Assembly: GCF_000698145.1 (NCBI RefSeq)
Contig: NZ_BAXB01000005.1
Coordinates: forward strand, 124,001-188,000
Direction of reading: 5' to 3'
DNA length: 64,000 nucleotides
Origin: Geomicrobium sp. JCM 19039
GTDB lineage: Bacteria; Bacillota; Bacilli; Bacillales; Marinococcaceae
Shown: positions 1-8,546 of the stretch, one piece after another
How the letters are laid out: the number at the start of each line of letters is the position of its first letter
Numbering within the stretch: position 1 is the stretch's first letter
The notes under the pieces: model-generated
Databases searched by the model: none
Told to the model about the DNA's origin: nothing
What the model saw: only the letters and a program-made list of their open reading frames with translations
Program-made: the position numbers and the translations under genes

Positions 1-222
1 AAGAGAGACGCCATCTGCAGACAATGCGATAACAAGTTCTCCACCGTCTCCGGCTGCTTCTTCGTTGGAAACGTCATCATCTTCTGACACTTCAGTGTCC
101 TCGGATGTATCTCCACCTTCACTATCTTCTGGTGCCTCTTCTGGATCTGTCGAACATGCAGCGAGTGCGAACGCAGCGGCAACTGTTAAACCGAAAGCGC
201 TAGACTTTTTAAACTTTTTCAA
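1..222 (-). CDS. Peptide ABC transporter binding lipoprotein, N-terminal part (OppA/DppE-like)
   Basis: Only the first 74 codons are in the window; the gene runs on past base 1. The start is a TTG at 222-220, preceded by AAGGGGG at a normal distance. The product begins with a basic KKFKK stretch, a hydrophobic segment and a lipobox ending LAAC (lipid-modified Cys about residue 23). A very acidic linker follows, then GGELVIAL, the usual beginning of the mature domain in family 5 extracellular solute-binding proteins. It lies divergent to the peptide permease operon starting near 634, so it is probably the binding lipoprotein of that transporter (inference). The substrate-binding domain is outside the window, so specificity cannot be judged. 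Confidence 0.75.
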   Translation of the reverse strand, partial: MKKFKKSSAFGLTVAAAFALAACSTDPEEAPEDSEGGDTSEDTEVSEDDDVSNEEAAGDGGELVIALSADGVSL

Positions 223-633
223 TTTTTATCCCCCTTATTGTAAGAAAACCAGTTTACGGTTACTATATACTACGAATCAAAAACTTTCAATACTCTTTTT
301 TGCGAAAAAATTAACAAAACGAAACAAATATTTACGATTTACAACAAATAGTTCCTGTTGTAAGCTGTTAAGTATTGATTTTTGTTATTCACCAAGAAGG
401 AGGTTCAACCGAGACTAAGTCTAACACGAATTTGTTAGAAAAAAGCAAAAATCAATACAGAATGTCGAAATAAGCTACGAATCGTTGACGATTAGGAAGA
501 ATTTGCAACGGTTATATTGTTTTCATTTCGAACATTGATATAATAAGACGAACAGCGTAAAATGATGATTTTGAGCCACACTATACACGTGTTCATGCAT
601 CAGAACAATGAAAGAGAAGGGGTTGAGCAGTTC
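223..633. other. Intergenic region between divergent binding-protein and permease genes
   Basis: This 411-bp AT-rich gap must carry the promoters for both directions. The only clear promoter-like sequence toward the permease genes is at 517-544 and is listed separately. I see no convincing gene or strong terminator hairpin here. Confidence 0.5.
517..544 (+). promoter_or_regulatory. Possible sigma-A promoter for the peptide permease operon
   Basis: A perfect TATAAT lies at 539-544, with TTGTTT 16 bp upstream at 517-522. It sits about 90 bp before the first permease start codon and points toward it. The -35 is weak, so the assignment rests mainly on the -10 box and position. Confidence 0.4.
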
Positions 634-1522
634 ATGGGGTCAACCGTTAATGAGAGCACGGCCAAAGCGGAAATCGGGCGCCGGAATCACGGTTTAAGAA
701 CCTGATGAAGCAGCTGGTCCGCAACAAGTCATCGCTCATCGGTGGGATCATCTTACTATTCTTCATTCTTATTATCATTTTAGCACCACTGTTGATGACG
801 CATAGTTACCAATCGACAGACATCTTAAATCGATTTGCACCACCATCAGCAGACAACTGGTTCGGAACGGACCAAAACGGTCGAGATATTTTTAGCCGAA
901 TTATTTACGGTACGCACTTGACGATGTTTATCGGTGTGGTTTCTGTCTTTTTCGGTGCCGTATTCGGAATACTTTTAGGACTCATTTCTGGGTACTACGG
1001 TCGTTGGGTAGATACGATTATCATGCGTGCAGCAGATGTTATGCTTGCATTCCCAGGGATTTTGTTAGCCCTAGCAATTGTTAGTGCATTAGGCGCAAGC
1101 ATGTTTAATGTCATCATCGCCCTATCCATTTACAACATACCTGTTTTTGCCAGAATCGTTCGTGGATCTGTTCTTGAAGTAAAAGGAATTGAGTACGTCG
1201 AGGCAATTCGCGCTCTTGGGGCCAAAGATGGGAAAATCATTTTTCAACATATTTTACCGAACGTATCATCTCCAATTATTGTCCAAGCATCATTGCAAAT
1301 TGCAACGTCGATTTTAAGTGCAGCCGGACTTTCCTTCCTCGGTGTCGGTGTTCAGCCGCCTGAACCGGAATGGGGAGCCATGCTTAATGATGGACGTTCA
1401 TACATGTGGGAGAATCCTCATTTAACGATATTCCAGGGATTGCCATTGTGCTTCTCGTATTGTCGTTTAACATGTTAGGTGATGGACTTCGTGATGCGTT
1501 AGACCCAAGGTCGAAAAAGTAG
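634..1522 (+). CDS. oppC: Peptide ABC transporter permease, OppC/DppC type (frameshifted read)
   Basis: Second permease subunit of an oligopeptide/dipeptide importer in the cytoplasmic membrane. After a short cytoplasmic N-terminus the protein reads [19 protein letters not shown], a first membrane helix, then the periplasmic segment with [14 protein letters not shown] that is typical of OppC. The EAA-loop region ([21 protein letters not shown]) follows. The reading breaks near 675-690 and again near 1432, where the protein resumes as [20 protein letters not shown] and ends DPRSKK at the TAG at 1520-1522. The exact start is uncertain: ATG 634 is chosen, but TTG 623 in another frame is possible. 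It is followed 11 bp later by oppB. Confidence 0.88.
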
Positions 1523-1533
1523 GAGGATTTGAC

Positions 1534-2453
1534 ATGCATATTTTTATTATTCGCCGACTGCTTCAACTCATTCCGGTACTGTTAGGTGTCACCCTCGTTG
1601 CTTTTTTAATTATCCAGCTCGTACCAGGGGATGCCGCACAAGTCATGGCCGGAGAGGCTGCTTCAGAAGCTCAGCTTGAACAAATGAGAGAAAACTTAGG
1701 TTGAATGACCCGTTAGTCGTTCAATATGGGCGATTTCTCGGGGACCTTCTATTGTTTAACTTAGGTGAATCCGTTAGAACGGGACAACCTGTGATTGATA
1801 TTATCGCGCCCCGGTTTTTCATAACGGTTGAACTTGCATTATGGGGCATGGTTGTTGCTGTAACAGCAGGTCTATTCTTCGGGATTTTATCTGCAACGTA
1901 CCGCAACACATTACGTGACTACGGAACGATGGCGATTGCTGTTGTTGGTTTATCAATGCCAAACTTCTGGTTAGGTTTACTCCTCATTTATTGGTTCTCA
2001 ATACAACTAGGTTGGTTGCCAACGTCAGGGTGGGGAACGCCTGCACAAGTGATCATGCCAGCCATTACGATGGGTACGGCAGGAGCTGCAGTCATTGCGA
2101 GGATGACCCGATCCAGTATGCTCGAAGTCATTGATCAAGATTACGTACGAACAGCACGTGCAAAAGGGGTTAAAGAAAACCTCGTCATCTATAAGCACGC
2201 ATTCAGAAATGCAATGATTCCTGTTGTAACGGTCATTGGTTTGCAGTTTGGTTATTTCTTAAGTGGAGCTGTTCTTACAGAGAATGTATTTGCGATCAAC
2301 GGGCTAGGGAGGCTGGTTGTTGACGCAATTGGGCAACGTGACTTCCCGGTAGTTCAAGGTACGGTTATCGTACTTGCGGTAACATTCGTTTTCGTGAACT
2401 TCCTCGTCGACATCGCCTATCGTATTTTGAACAAACGAATTGAACTGAACTAA
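1534..2453 (+). CDS. oppB: Peptide ABC transporter permease, OppB/DppB type (frameshifted read)
   Basis: First permease subunit of the peptide importer, about 306 residues. The start ATG at 1534 follows AGGAGG, which overlaps the stop region of oppC. The N-terminus is the usual OppB beginning: a basic RRLLQ, one membrane helix, then QLVPGD. The frame breaks at about 1701, where TTAGGTTGA should read Leu-Gly-Leu-Asn, consistent with one missing T. The downstream part carries the EAA loop (DQDYVRTARAKGVKENLVIYKHAFRN), the other membrane helices and the C-terminal DIAYRILNKRI. OppC precedes oppB here, opposite to the common B-C order. Confidence 0.9.
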
Positions 2454-2501
2454 ATGATCGGAAGATGATTTCCGGTTGGATATAGAAGGAGGTCATGGAC
2501 A

Positions 2502-3548
2502 TTGGCTTCAAATGAACAGACACCTGTTTTGGAAGTAGAAGGTTTGCGTACATCCTTTTTCACGCCAGATGGCGAGGTGAAAGCTGTTGATGGTGTGGAT
2601 TTTAGTGTAAGTAATAATGAGACGTTAGGGATTGTTGGTGAGTCTGGTTCTGGTAAAAGCATCACGTCACTATCGGTCATGCAACTCATTCAGCACCCTG
2701 GAAAGATTGTAGGGGGATCGATTCGCCTTAGTGGAGACGATCTTCTAAAGAAAACGAAGCAACAAATGGCGAAATACCGGGGAAACCGTTTATCGATGAT
2801 TTTCCAAGAACCAATGACGTCATTAAATCCGGTGTTCACGGTTGGACATCAAGTGTCTGAGGCCGTTCGTATTCATAAGAAACTTGGTAAGAAGGCGGCT
2901 TGGCAAGAAGCGATTCGCATGCTTACTCTCGTTGGAATTCCTGCACCAGAAGACCGGGCGAAGCGTTATCCTCATGAATTATCAGGAGGGATGAGGCAGC
3001 GAGTAATGATCGCCATTGCGCTTTCGTGCGATCCGGAGCTACTCATTGCGGATGAGCCGACAACAGCATTAGATGTGACCATTCAAGCGCAAATTCTTGA
3101 GCTAATTAAAGAGCTTCAAGAGAAGTCAGGAATGGCTGTGCTCATGATTACGCATGACCTTGGGGTTATCGCGGAAACCGCAGACAAAGTAGTCGTTATG
3201 TACGCAGGAGAAGTTGTGGAGCAAGCAGATGTGAAAACACTGTTTACACGACCGTTGCATCCATACACGCAAGGGTTGATGAATGCCATTCCTCGTCATG
3301 ACATTGATTTAGATGAGTTGGAAATGATTCCAGGCACTGTACCTTCACCACAAAATATGCCGGACGGTTGCCGATTTGCTGAGCGTTGTCCTTATGCAAC
3401 TGATTTTTGTATCGAAAATCACCCGGAGCTCGCATCTCCTTCAAACAATGTTGAGGATGAAAATACGAGTGGACAAACACGCTGTTGGATCTACACTGAC
3501 GAGTGGAATGGTTCAAACCCAACGAAAGGAGTTGCAGCGAATCAATGA
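2502..3548 (+). CDS. oppD: Peptide ABC transporter ATPase, OppD/DppD type
   Basis: One of the two nucleotide-binding subunits of the peptide importer, 348 residues. The start is TTG at 2502, seven bases after a strong AGAAGGAGGT; the nearby ATG at 2495 runs into a stop after six codons. Walker A is GESGSGKS at residues 46-53, the ABC signature LSGGMRQR lies near residue 160, and Walker B is [12 protein letters not shown]. The C-terminal extension typical of OppD/OppF contains [11 protein letters not shown], the cysteine-bearing motif associated with these subunits. Its stop overlaps the start of oppF as ATGA, indicating translational coupling. Confidence 0.95.
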   Translation: MASNEQTPVLEVEGLRTSFFTPDGEVKAVDGVDFSVSNNETLGIVGESGSGKSITSLSVMQLIQHPGKIVGGSIRLSGDDLLKKTKQQMAKYRGNRLSMIFQEPMTSLNPVFTVGHQVSEAVRIHKKLGKKAAWQEAIRMLTLVGIPAPEDRAKRYPHELSGGMRQRVMIAIALSCDPELLIADEPTTALDVTIQAQILELIKELQEKSGMAVLMITHDLGVIAETADKVVVMYAGEVVEQADVKTLFTRPLHPYTQGLMNAIPRHDIDLDELEMIPGTVPSPQNMPDGCRFAERCPYATDFCIENHPELASPSNNVEDENTSGQTRCWIYTDEWNGSNPTKGVAANQ

Positions 3549-4560
3549 CGACTCCATTATTTGAAGCGAAGAACTTGCAAAAGTATTTCCCAGTAAAAGG
3601 TGGAATTCTAAACCGTAAGATGGCTGATGTAAAAGCTGTGATGATATTTCATTCGCCATCAATCCAGGCGAAACGTTAAGTATCGTTGGTGAGTCTGGGT
3701 GCGGGAAGTCAACGACTGGTCGTGCCATCTTGCGACTAGATGACCCGACGGGTGGGGAGATCTTCTTTGATGGCGATAACTTAATGGAACTTAAGAAAAG
3801 TGATCTTAGGCAAAAACGAAAAGAAATGCAGATCATCTTTCAAGATCCATATGCGTCACTCAATCCAAGACAAAAAGTAAAACAAATTCTTGATGAAGCA
3901 ATGGCAATTCAAGGAGTTGTACCGAAAAGTGAACGTCCAGCGAGAATTCGTGAGTTAATGGAACTCGTAGGTTTAAGACCGCAACAAGCGGAACGTTATC
4001 CTTTCCAATTTAGTGGTGGGCAACGCCAACGAATTGGTATCGCAAGAGCGCTATCAGTTGACCCGAAGCTCATTGTTTGTGATGAGGCGGTATCCGCATT
4101 AGACGTGTCGACACAGGCACAAGTGTTGAACCTTTTGAAGAAACTTCAAAACGAATTGAACCTTACGTACTTGTTTATCTCTCACGACCTTGGTGTTGTA
4201 CGTCACATTTCTGATCGTGTGATCGTTATGTATCTCGGGAAGATTGTCGAGATTGCTGACAAGAAGGATCTCTTTGATCATCCTAGACATCCGTATACAC
4301 GTGCATTACTTTCGGCCATTCCAATTCCTGATCCGACGAAGAAGCGAGAGCGTATCGTGCTTCAAGGAGATGTGCCATCACCGATGAACCCGCCAAGTGG
4401 TTGCCGTTTCCATACGCGTTGCCCGTTTGCAACAGAAGTGTGTAAAACGGAAGAGCCAGAACTTCGTTCTACAGAGCTTATGAACGATAGTCACATGGCC
4501 GCTTGTCATCACATCGAAAAGATTATTGAAACGCAAGAAGACACACCGCTACCACAATAA
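3545..4560 (+). CDS. oppF: Peptide ABC transporter ATPase, OppF/DppF type (frameshifted read)
   Basis: Second ATPase of the importer, about 338 residues. ATG 3545 overlaps the oppD stop. The first 32 codons read to VKAV, then the frame breaks near 3640, where one G seems to be missing (the expected continuation is [20 protein letters not shown]). Walker [10 protein letters not shown], the Q-loop [11 protein letters not shown], the signature FSGGQRQR and Walker [13 protein letters not shown] follow. The C-terminal [11 protein letters not shown] motif matches the OppD/F extension. It is the last gene of the operon and is followed directly by a strong terminator. Confidence 0.92.
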
Positions 4561-4566
4561 ACGAAG

Positions 4567-4598
4567 AACAGCCATCCGTTATGGATGGCTGTTTTTTT
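4567..4598 (+). terminator. Rho-independent terminator of the opp operon
   Basis: An 11-bp stem (arms 4567-4577 and 4583-4593, loop GTTAT) ends in a run of seven T's. It lies seven bases after the oppF stop codon. Confidence 0.9.
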
Positions 4599-4601
4599 GC
4601 A

Positions 4602-4706
4602 TTAGCAGTATGCAGAACCAACAATAACTAAGAGAATAAAGAGCACAACTACAAATGCAAATCCGCCTAAACCTTGATTACCGCCTTGGTGACAACAATC
4701 TGACAT
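4602..4706 (-). CDS. YjcZ-family small sporulation protein
   Basis: A 34-residue peptide starting at 4706 behind AGGAGG. It begins MSDCCHQGGNQGLGG, has one hydrophobic helix (FAFVVVLFILLVIVG) and ends SAYC. This Gly-rich N-terminus plus a single membrane helix is the pattern of the YjcZ/YczM small sporulation proteins of Bacillus, whose role is poorly known. It is convergent with the opp operon and sits next to spore-coat genes, which fits a sporulation gene. Recognition rests on the characteristic sequence pattern. Confidence 0.85.
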   Translation of the reverse strand: MSDCCHQGGNQGLGGFAFVVVLFILLVIVGSAYC

Positions 4707-4882
4707 GTAACATTCCTCCTGGAATATAGATTCTTTAGAGAACCCTTTGCTCTCCATATTAACCTATGCAGCAGTGTATCGTTGGGTGTGAGTACGAGAG
4801 GAAAACGGGCGAATAACTAGAAGAATCTGCATAGCTTGTAGACGGCTGAATACAATGGAAACAATACAAGTTAAGGAGGCAG

Positions 4883-5488
4883 ATGATGCGAACAAAGCGG
4901 ATCATTAATCGTGTACAACCACTTTTATATATTGACAACCCTGAACATTCTTTACCTTCACAAGGAGATAATGAGTTAGAAGTATTGTATAAACGAAGAA
5001 ATCAAGAGTTATTTGAGGAAGCTGAACAGGCAGTGGAACAAGAGGCAGCTACTCAAGAAAAAGCAGAAACACCGAAGGAAACTCCAATGCAAAAGAAACG
5101 ATCCTTTGACCTGTCTAGGCATTTAGGGTTTGATTGGCAACAAACGAACAATTCAATGGAAGCGAACGAGTTTCTTCGGGACGCACTTAGTGACAAAGTA
5201 AGTACAGAGAAGACAGTAGTGAGCGAACGTAAAGAGGAAAAGCCTGTACAAAAGAAAGATAAAAAACCATTTTCCGAAAAAACGGTAAATGAAAAGGTAG
5301 ATCTGTTGTATAAAATGAGAAATTTGCAGCCGACAGTGTGTACGTGTAAAACATCACAAGAGACCTGGGTCGGCAACGTTACCGCTGTTGAAGATGAGCA
5401 GTTTACGATGCAGACCCAGCAGTTACCTTATCTTGTGACGATTAAATACGAGGACGTTGTCGACCTAACGATCGAAACGTTTGCCTAA
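4883..5488 (+). CDS. cotO: Spore coat protein CotO family
   Basis: A 201-residue hydrophilic protein starting with ATG 4883 behind AAGGAGG; a second ATG follows at once. The first 140 residues are low in complexity and rich in Glu, Lys and Gln. The C-terminal 65 residues (VDLLYKMRNLQPTVCTC then TSQETWVGNVTAVEDEQF) form the compact conserved domain found in CotO, a Bacillus coat morphogenetic protein. The next gene, convergent, is a CotY/CotZ crust protein. In B. subtilis cotO also lies beside cotZ and cotY, so the context supports the call. It probably acts in the outer coat or crust under a late sporulation sigma factor, although I did not identify that promoter. Confidence 0.82.
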   Translation: MMRTKRIINRVQPLLYIDNPEHSLPSQGDNELEVLYKRRNQELFEEAEQAVEQEAATQEKAETPKETPMQKKRSFDLSRHLGFDWQQTNNSMEANEFLRDALSDKVSTEKTVVSERKEEKPVQKKDKKPFSEKTVNEKVDLLYKMRNLQPTVCTCKTSQETWVGNVTAVEDEQFTMQTQQLPYLVTIKYEDVVDLTIETFA

Positions 5489-5508
5489 CCCTTTCCAGTG
5501 ACCTCCAG

Positions 5509-5993
5509 TTATTGACCTGGAGGTGCGACTGGATTGTCTACCAATCCTGGGTCTACGCATTGGATTGCGCAGAAGCAGCTTAGATCTACTTCAATGCAGC
5601 AGTTTGTGCGCTCAAGAGAGACTACATCAGATAAAGACGTTGGATCGACGCAGCACGATTGTGTAAACAAGATGTCACCGATTGGGCGAAGCAGGATAGT
5701 GTAGCACAGCAAGATTTCTCACAAATGTTCTCTACTCTGAAGAATACAGATTCGAAAACATCAGGGAAATCAGCAGTTAGACCGCCGGTAGCCCAGAATA
5801 ATTCTCCGGTCTTCCCTTTTAGCATGAATGGAATTGTGTCGTTAATCCGCCCGTTTGGTTTAAGCAGATTAGAGAAACAACTATTCGCGCAGTTTCCAGT
5901 TTTTTTATCAACGGCATCTTGTGCTTCACTAATCGCAAGCACCGCATCGCATACGCAGTTGCCGGTATCAAAGTCTTTGCGACCGCAGCTCAC
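5509..5993 (-). CDS. cotZ: Spore coat/crust protein CotY/CotZ family (frameshifted read)
   Basis: Cysteine-rich crust protein, about 161 residues. The best start is GTG at 5993 ([13 protein letters not shown]), seven bases after AAAGGAG; in-frame GTG and ATG codons upstream lie on the Shine-Dalgarno. Family hallmarks are CVCDAV near the start, DTIPF, VFFRVE, SCCATLS, and the C-terminal [19 protein letters not shown]. The frame breaks near 5695, where ATLS should continue [15 protein letters not shown]; one base is missing. CotY and CotZ cannot be told apart with confidence, so the symbol is tentative. It faces cotO convergently with only 20 bp between the stops. Confidence 0.85.
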
Positions 5994-6202
5994 GTTCATC
6001 ACTCCTTTAGGATTTCCTTCATGTTCGCTATATCGTATGTACGTTTACCCTAAAGCGTGTGTAGTTTTATTTGAGTTCATAAAAATCCTGATTTATCAGG
6101 GGTTAGAACGATATGTAAACAAATACGGACAAGAGGAGTAAACGACGAAGAGTTCGGGTATACAAGTTCTATAAAGGTAATCGCTATGAAGGAGAGATTG
6201 AA

Positions 6203-6433
6203 GTGGGATATGTTCCAGCAAACGTTAATGAGACAGCCAGCCAATATGGCAATCGGGTCCAACGTCCATCAAATCTTATTCATGCCGCTTCGCGCGTACA
6301 GCCGGTACATCGATATGAAGTGTACCGAAAATATAAAGAACCTACCGATGATTACGCCTCTTCTTTTTATTATCGGCAACGTTCCGAACGCTTTGTTACG
6401 GGCAAAGGAAGAAGAATAGACGGTCTTGGTTAA
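6203..6433 (+). CDS. Small hypothetical protein, Tyr/Arg-rich
   Basis: A 76-residue protein starting at GTG 6203, six bases after AAGGAGAG. The open frame continues upstream to 6119 without a start codon and reads RVRVYKFYKGNRYEGEIE, so the true start could be upstream if a base was misread. The protein is soluble, basic and rich in Tyr, Arg, Asn and Ser, with no membrane segment or recognised motif. A competing 77-residue frame starts at ATG 6186 with a weaker ribosome site and less protein-like composition. It follows the coat genes and ends just before a strong terminator. I do not recognise the family; a coat-associated role is only a guess from position. Confidence 0.5.
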   Translation: MGYVPANVNETASQYGNRVQRPSNLIHAASRVQPVHRYEVYRKYKEPTDDYASSFYYRQRSERFVTGKGRRIDGLG

Positions 6434-6435
6434 AT

Positions 6436-6473
6436 AAAACCGCTGTGCACGTTCGTTTGCACAGCGGTTTTAC
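6436..6473. terminator. Bidirectional terminator between convergent genes
   Basis: A 14-bp near-perfect stem (AAAACCGCTGTGCA and its complement) has an A-tract on one side and a T-tract on the other. It can serve the small gene ending at 6433 and the acetyltransferase ending at 6477. Confidence 0.85.
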
Positions 6474-6476
6474 CAT

Positions 6477-6905
6477 CTATTCTATACCTTTTATCATGGA
6501 AACGTGAGGGATACCCGCATCAAGAAATTCTTCCTCGCTCGTTACCTTATATCCGATTTTTTCATAAAACGGTCGTGCATGAGTTTGGGCAGAGAGGATC
6601 ACTTCCTTGCCGTTTTGCGATTGTACGTAATCTTCAAGCGCACTCATGATTAAACGTCCAAGACCTGTACCACGGTAGGAGGACAGAATGCAAATGCGCT
6701 CTGCCTTCCCTGTATTTTCTACCCAACGTAAACGACCCGCACCTACAGGGGTGTGGTTGTCGTGAGCGAGAAAGTGGATGCTGGAATCCTCGTATTCATC
6801 CCACTCTTCTTCAACGGAGACGTGTTGTTCTTTCACAAACACCTCGTAGCGCACGTGTTGCACGCCTTTCATTTCTTCTTCTGTTTGAGCGATGGTCACT
6901 TCCAT
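6477..6905 (-). CDS. GNAT N-acetyltransferase, YjcF type
   Basis: A 142-residue acetyltransferase starting at ATG 6905, nine bases after AAGGAGG. An in-frame extension upstream would overlap the previous gene and lacks a ribosome site. The order of motifs matches B. subtilis YjcF: the VRYEVFVKEQHVSVEEEWDE segment, VGAGRLRW, ERICILSSYRGTGLGRLIM (acetyl-CoA loop), ILSAQTHARPFYEKIGY and the C-terminal SEEEFLDAGIPHVSM. The acceptor substrate is unknown. It lies 14 bp downstream of a YjcH-like esterase in the same direction, resembling the yjcF/yjcH neighbourhood of B. subtilis, so the two are probably cotranscribed. Confidence 0.85.
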   Translation of the reverse strand: MEVTIAQTEEEMKGVQHVRYEVFVKEQHVSVEEEWDEYEDSSIHFLAHDNHTPVGAGRLRWVENTGKAERICILSSYRGTGLGRLIMSALEDYVQSQNGKEVILSAQTHARPFYEKIGYKVTSEEEFLDAGIPHVSMIKGIE

Positions 6906-6919
6906 AGCTTTCTTCCTCC

Positions 6920-7638
6920 TTATGACCAGTGATATTCGAGTGCGTGTGGAAGTTCTGGCGCCCACGTAAACCATGTATGGTTACCCGCTTCGATCACTTT
7001 ATATTGATAGTGTTTCAATGTGCCATCTAACGCTGCATGTAATTGCTCGTTCATCGTTACAAAGTCCAATATCCTGCCATCTGTTGCCTTCACATCGTCT
7101 TCTTTGTTCCCAAGGGTGTGGTATACAGTAAAGCGATGCAAATCGTCACTATTTGCAACGAGAGACAACAGTGTATCGTCTACATAAGGAGAGAACATGA
7201 CTGCTCGCTGGAATGTGTCAGGTTCCTGAATGCAAGCCATTAACGTGAGCGATGCCGATAGCGAATCGCCGAGAAGTAAACGAGCTTCGGCGCTGCCCAG
7301 CAGATGATATCTTTCTGAAAGAAAAGGAAGCAATTCATCTTTTAGAAAGCGAATGTAGTCATCTTTTTGTTCTCCAAGCGGAGCATACCATAGGCGGCGC
7401 GTTGAAACTCTTGGGTAAGGAACGCCAACAACGATCGTGTCAGGGCAGATTCTTCCAAAATAAACGTCTCCATCTGTTGATCAATTTTTCCTAGCTTAAA
7501 AAAATCTTGGCCATCTCCGGTAATGGCGATGTGATACGCAATGTTCTCGTGATAGTTCGGTGGAATGTACAGCTGCAGATCAAGTTCTGTGTCTAAAATT
7601 GTACTTTTAAATGCAATGGTTTGAACGGATCCTTCCAT
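6920..7638 (-). CDS. Alpha/beta-hydrolase esterase, YjcH type (frameshifted read)
   Basis: Cytoplasmic esterase-family protein, about 239 residues, close to YjcH length. Start ATG 7638 follows AAGGAG. It opens with an Ig-like N-terminal strand region, then GDGQDFFKLGKIDQQMETFI. The frame breaks near 7437; the other frame continues IVVGVPYPRVSTRRLWYAPLGEQKDDYIRFL. The nucleophile elbow is GDSLSAS and the probable catalytic His is in GNHTWFTW near the C-terminus; the Asp is less certain. The hydrolase fold and YjcH-like order are clear, but the natural ester substrate is not known. Confidence 0.85.
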
Positions 7639-7747
7639 CTCGTTATCTCCTTTATTACAACTAGAATCTAGACGTATTGTATCATAATCTTGTGGAGCTT
7701 GGGGGACGGCATGAATATGATAGTATATTAGCTAAGGGGGAATTCAT

Positions 7748-8308
7748 ATGGGGAAAGAGAACCAACCTGTAAAAGGGGATGTTGTTGAGAAAGCGGCACG
7801 GGATCGTCTAGAAAACCGCGGGGTTACGGTTGAAGATATCGGTCATATTGTGTATGCTTTACAACACCCATATGCTGAAGACTTAACGATATCTGAATGT
7901 ATAGACAGCGTCGATGCGGTATTAATGAAAAGAGAAATTCAACATGCGATTCTCGTCGGTGTGGAACTTGATTGTCTGGCTGAAAAACAGCAGTTGTCAG
8001 CACCGTTACAAGCGCTAGTTGAATCTGATGAAGGGTTATTTGGGGTGGATGAAACGATTGCGCTCGGTTCAGTATTCGGTTTCGGCAGCATTGCTGTGAC
8101 AACATTTGGTTATCTTGATAAAGAGAAGACTGGGGTTATTCGAGATTTGGATCGTGCGTCGGATCGAGTGAACACTTTTTTGGATGATCTCGTGTGTAGC
8201 ATTGCCGCAAATGCATCTGCTCGACTGGCGCACCGCATTCGAGATAAGCAAGAGGGAAAAGCAAAAAAAGAAATGAAGATCCGAGAAGATGAAGAGTTGA
8301 TTGGTTGA
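7748..8308 (+). CDS. Phosphatidylglycerophosphatase A-related protein (YutG-like)
   Basis: A 186-residue protein with ATG 7748 behind AAGGGGG. It matches the PgpA-like domain found in Bacillus YutG: an N-terminal helical region (AARDRLENRGVTVEDIGHIVYALQ), two segments with conserved acidic residues (SECIDSVDAVLMKREIQHAILVGVELD and DEGLFGVDETIALGSVFGFGSIAVTTFGYLDKEKTG), then a charged C-terminal tail. Membrane PgpA dephosphorylates phosphatidylglycerophosphate, but this short form lacks clear transmembrane helices and its enzymatic role is unproven. A small gene follows 24 bp downstream in the same direction. Confidence 0.8.
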   Translation: MGKENQPVKGDVVEKAARDRLENRGVTVEDIGHIVYALQHPYAEDLTISECIDSVDAVLMKREIQHAILVGVELDCLAEKQQLSAPLQALVESDEGLFGVDETIALGSVFGFGSIAVTTFGYLDKEKTGVIRDLDRASDRVNTFLDDLVCSIAANASARLAHRIRDKQEGKAKKEMKIREDEELIG

Positions 8309-8332
8309 AGTCTTTATGAAAGGAACGTCCTG

Positions 8333-8509
8333 ATGTATAGACCGCGTTGGATTTATTGGAAAGAGACGTATCATACGAAGTTCCAAGCGAGTTGCATAAA
8401 AGCGAAGCTTGAAGATAACTGGCACGGGGGCTATGAAGTGGGTCCACTCGTGGAAGTCATCCGTTTAAAAAATAAAAAGTATGTCGTTCGTTACACATAT
8501 GATGAATAA
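8333..8509 (+). CDS. Small hypothetical protein, 58 aa
   Basis: ATG 8333 is preceded by AAAGGA about ten bases upstream. The product (MYRPRWIYWKETYHTKFQA, ending KKYVVRYTYDE) is basic and aromatic, with no membrane segment or cysteine motif. The C-terminal part alternates like beta strands. It lies 24 bp after the YutG-like gene and ends at a hairpin, which supports a real second gene in a two-gene unit. I do not recognise the family. Confidence 0.6.
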   Translation: MYRPRWIYWKETYHTKFQASCIKAKLEDNWHGGYEVGPLVEVIRLKNKKYVVRYTYDE

Positions 8510-8540
8510 ACCACCGAGCAAAATATTCGCTCGGTGGTTC
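8510..8540. terminator. Hairpin between convergent genes
   Basis: A perfect 10-bp stem (ACCACCGAGC/GCTCGGTGGT, loop 8520-8528) lies between the small plus-strand gene and the end of fumC. The T-tract is poor on both sides, so it is a weak intrinsic terminator at best. Confidence 0.6.
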
Positions 8541-8546
8541 GCTGTA

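Noticed and set aside
65-418. 117-codon plus-strand frame at the window start
   Set aside because: It lies antisense to the lipoprotein gene start and has Ser-rich shadow composition with no ribosome site.
5659-6141. 160-codon plus-strand frame across the CotY/CotZ gene
   Set aside because: It is the antisense of a clearly recognised, cysteine-rich coat protein.
6186-6419. 77-codon frame overlapping the small gene at 6203
   Set aside because: The 6203 frame has a stronger ribosome site and more plausible composition.
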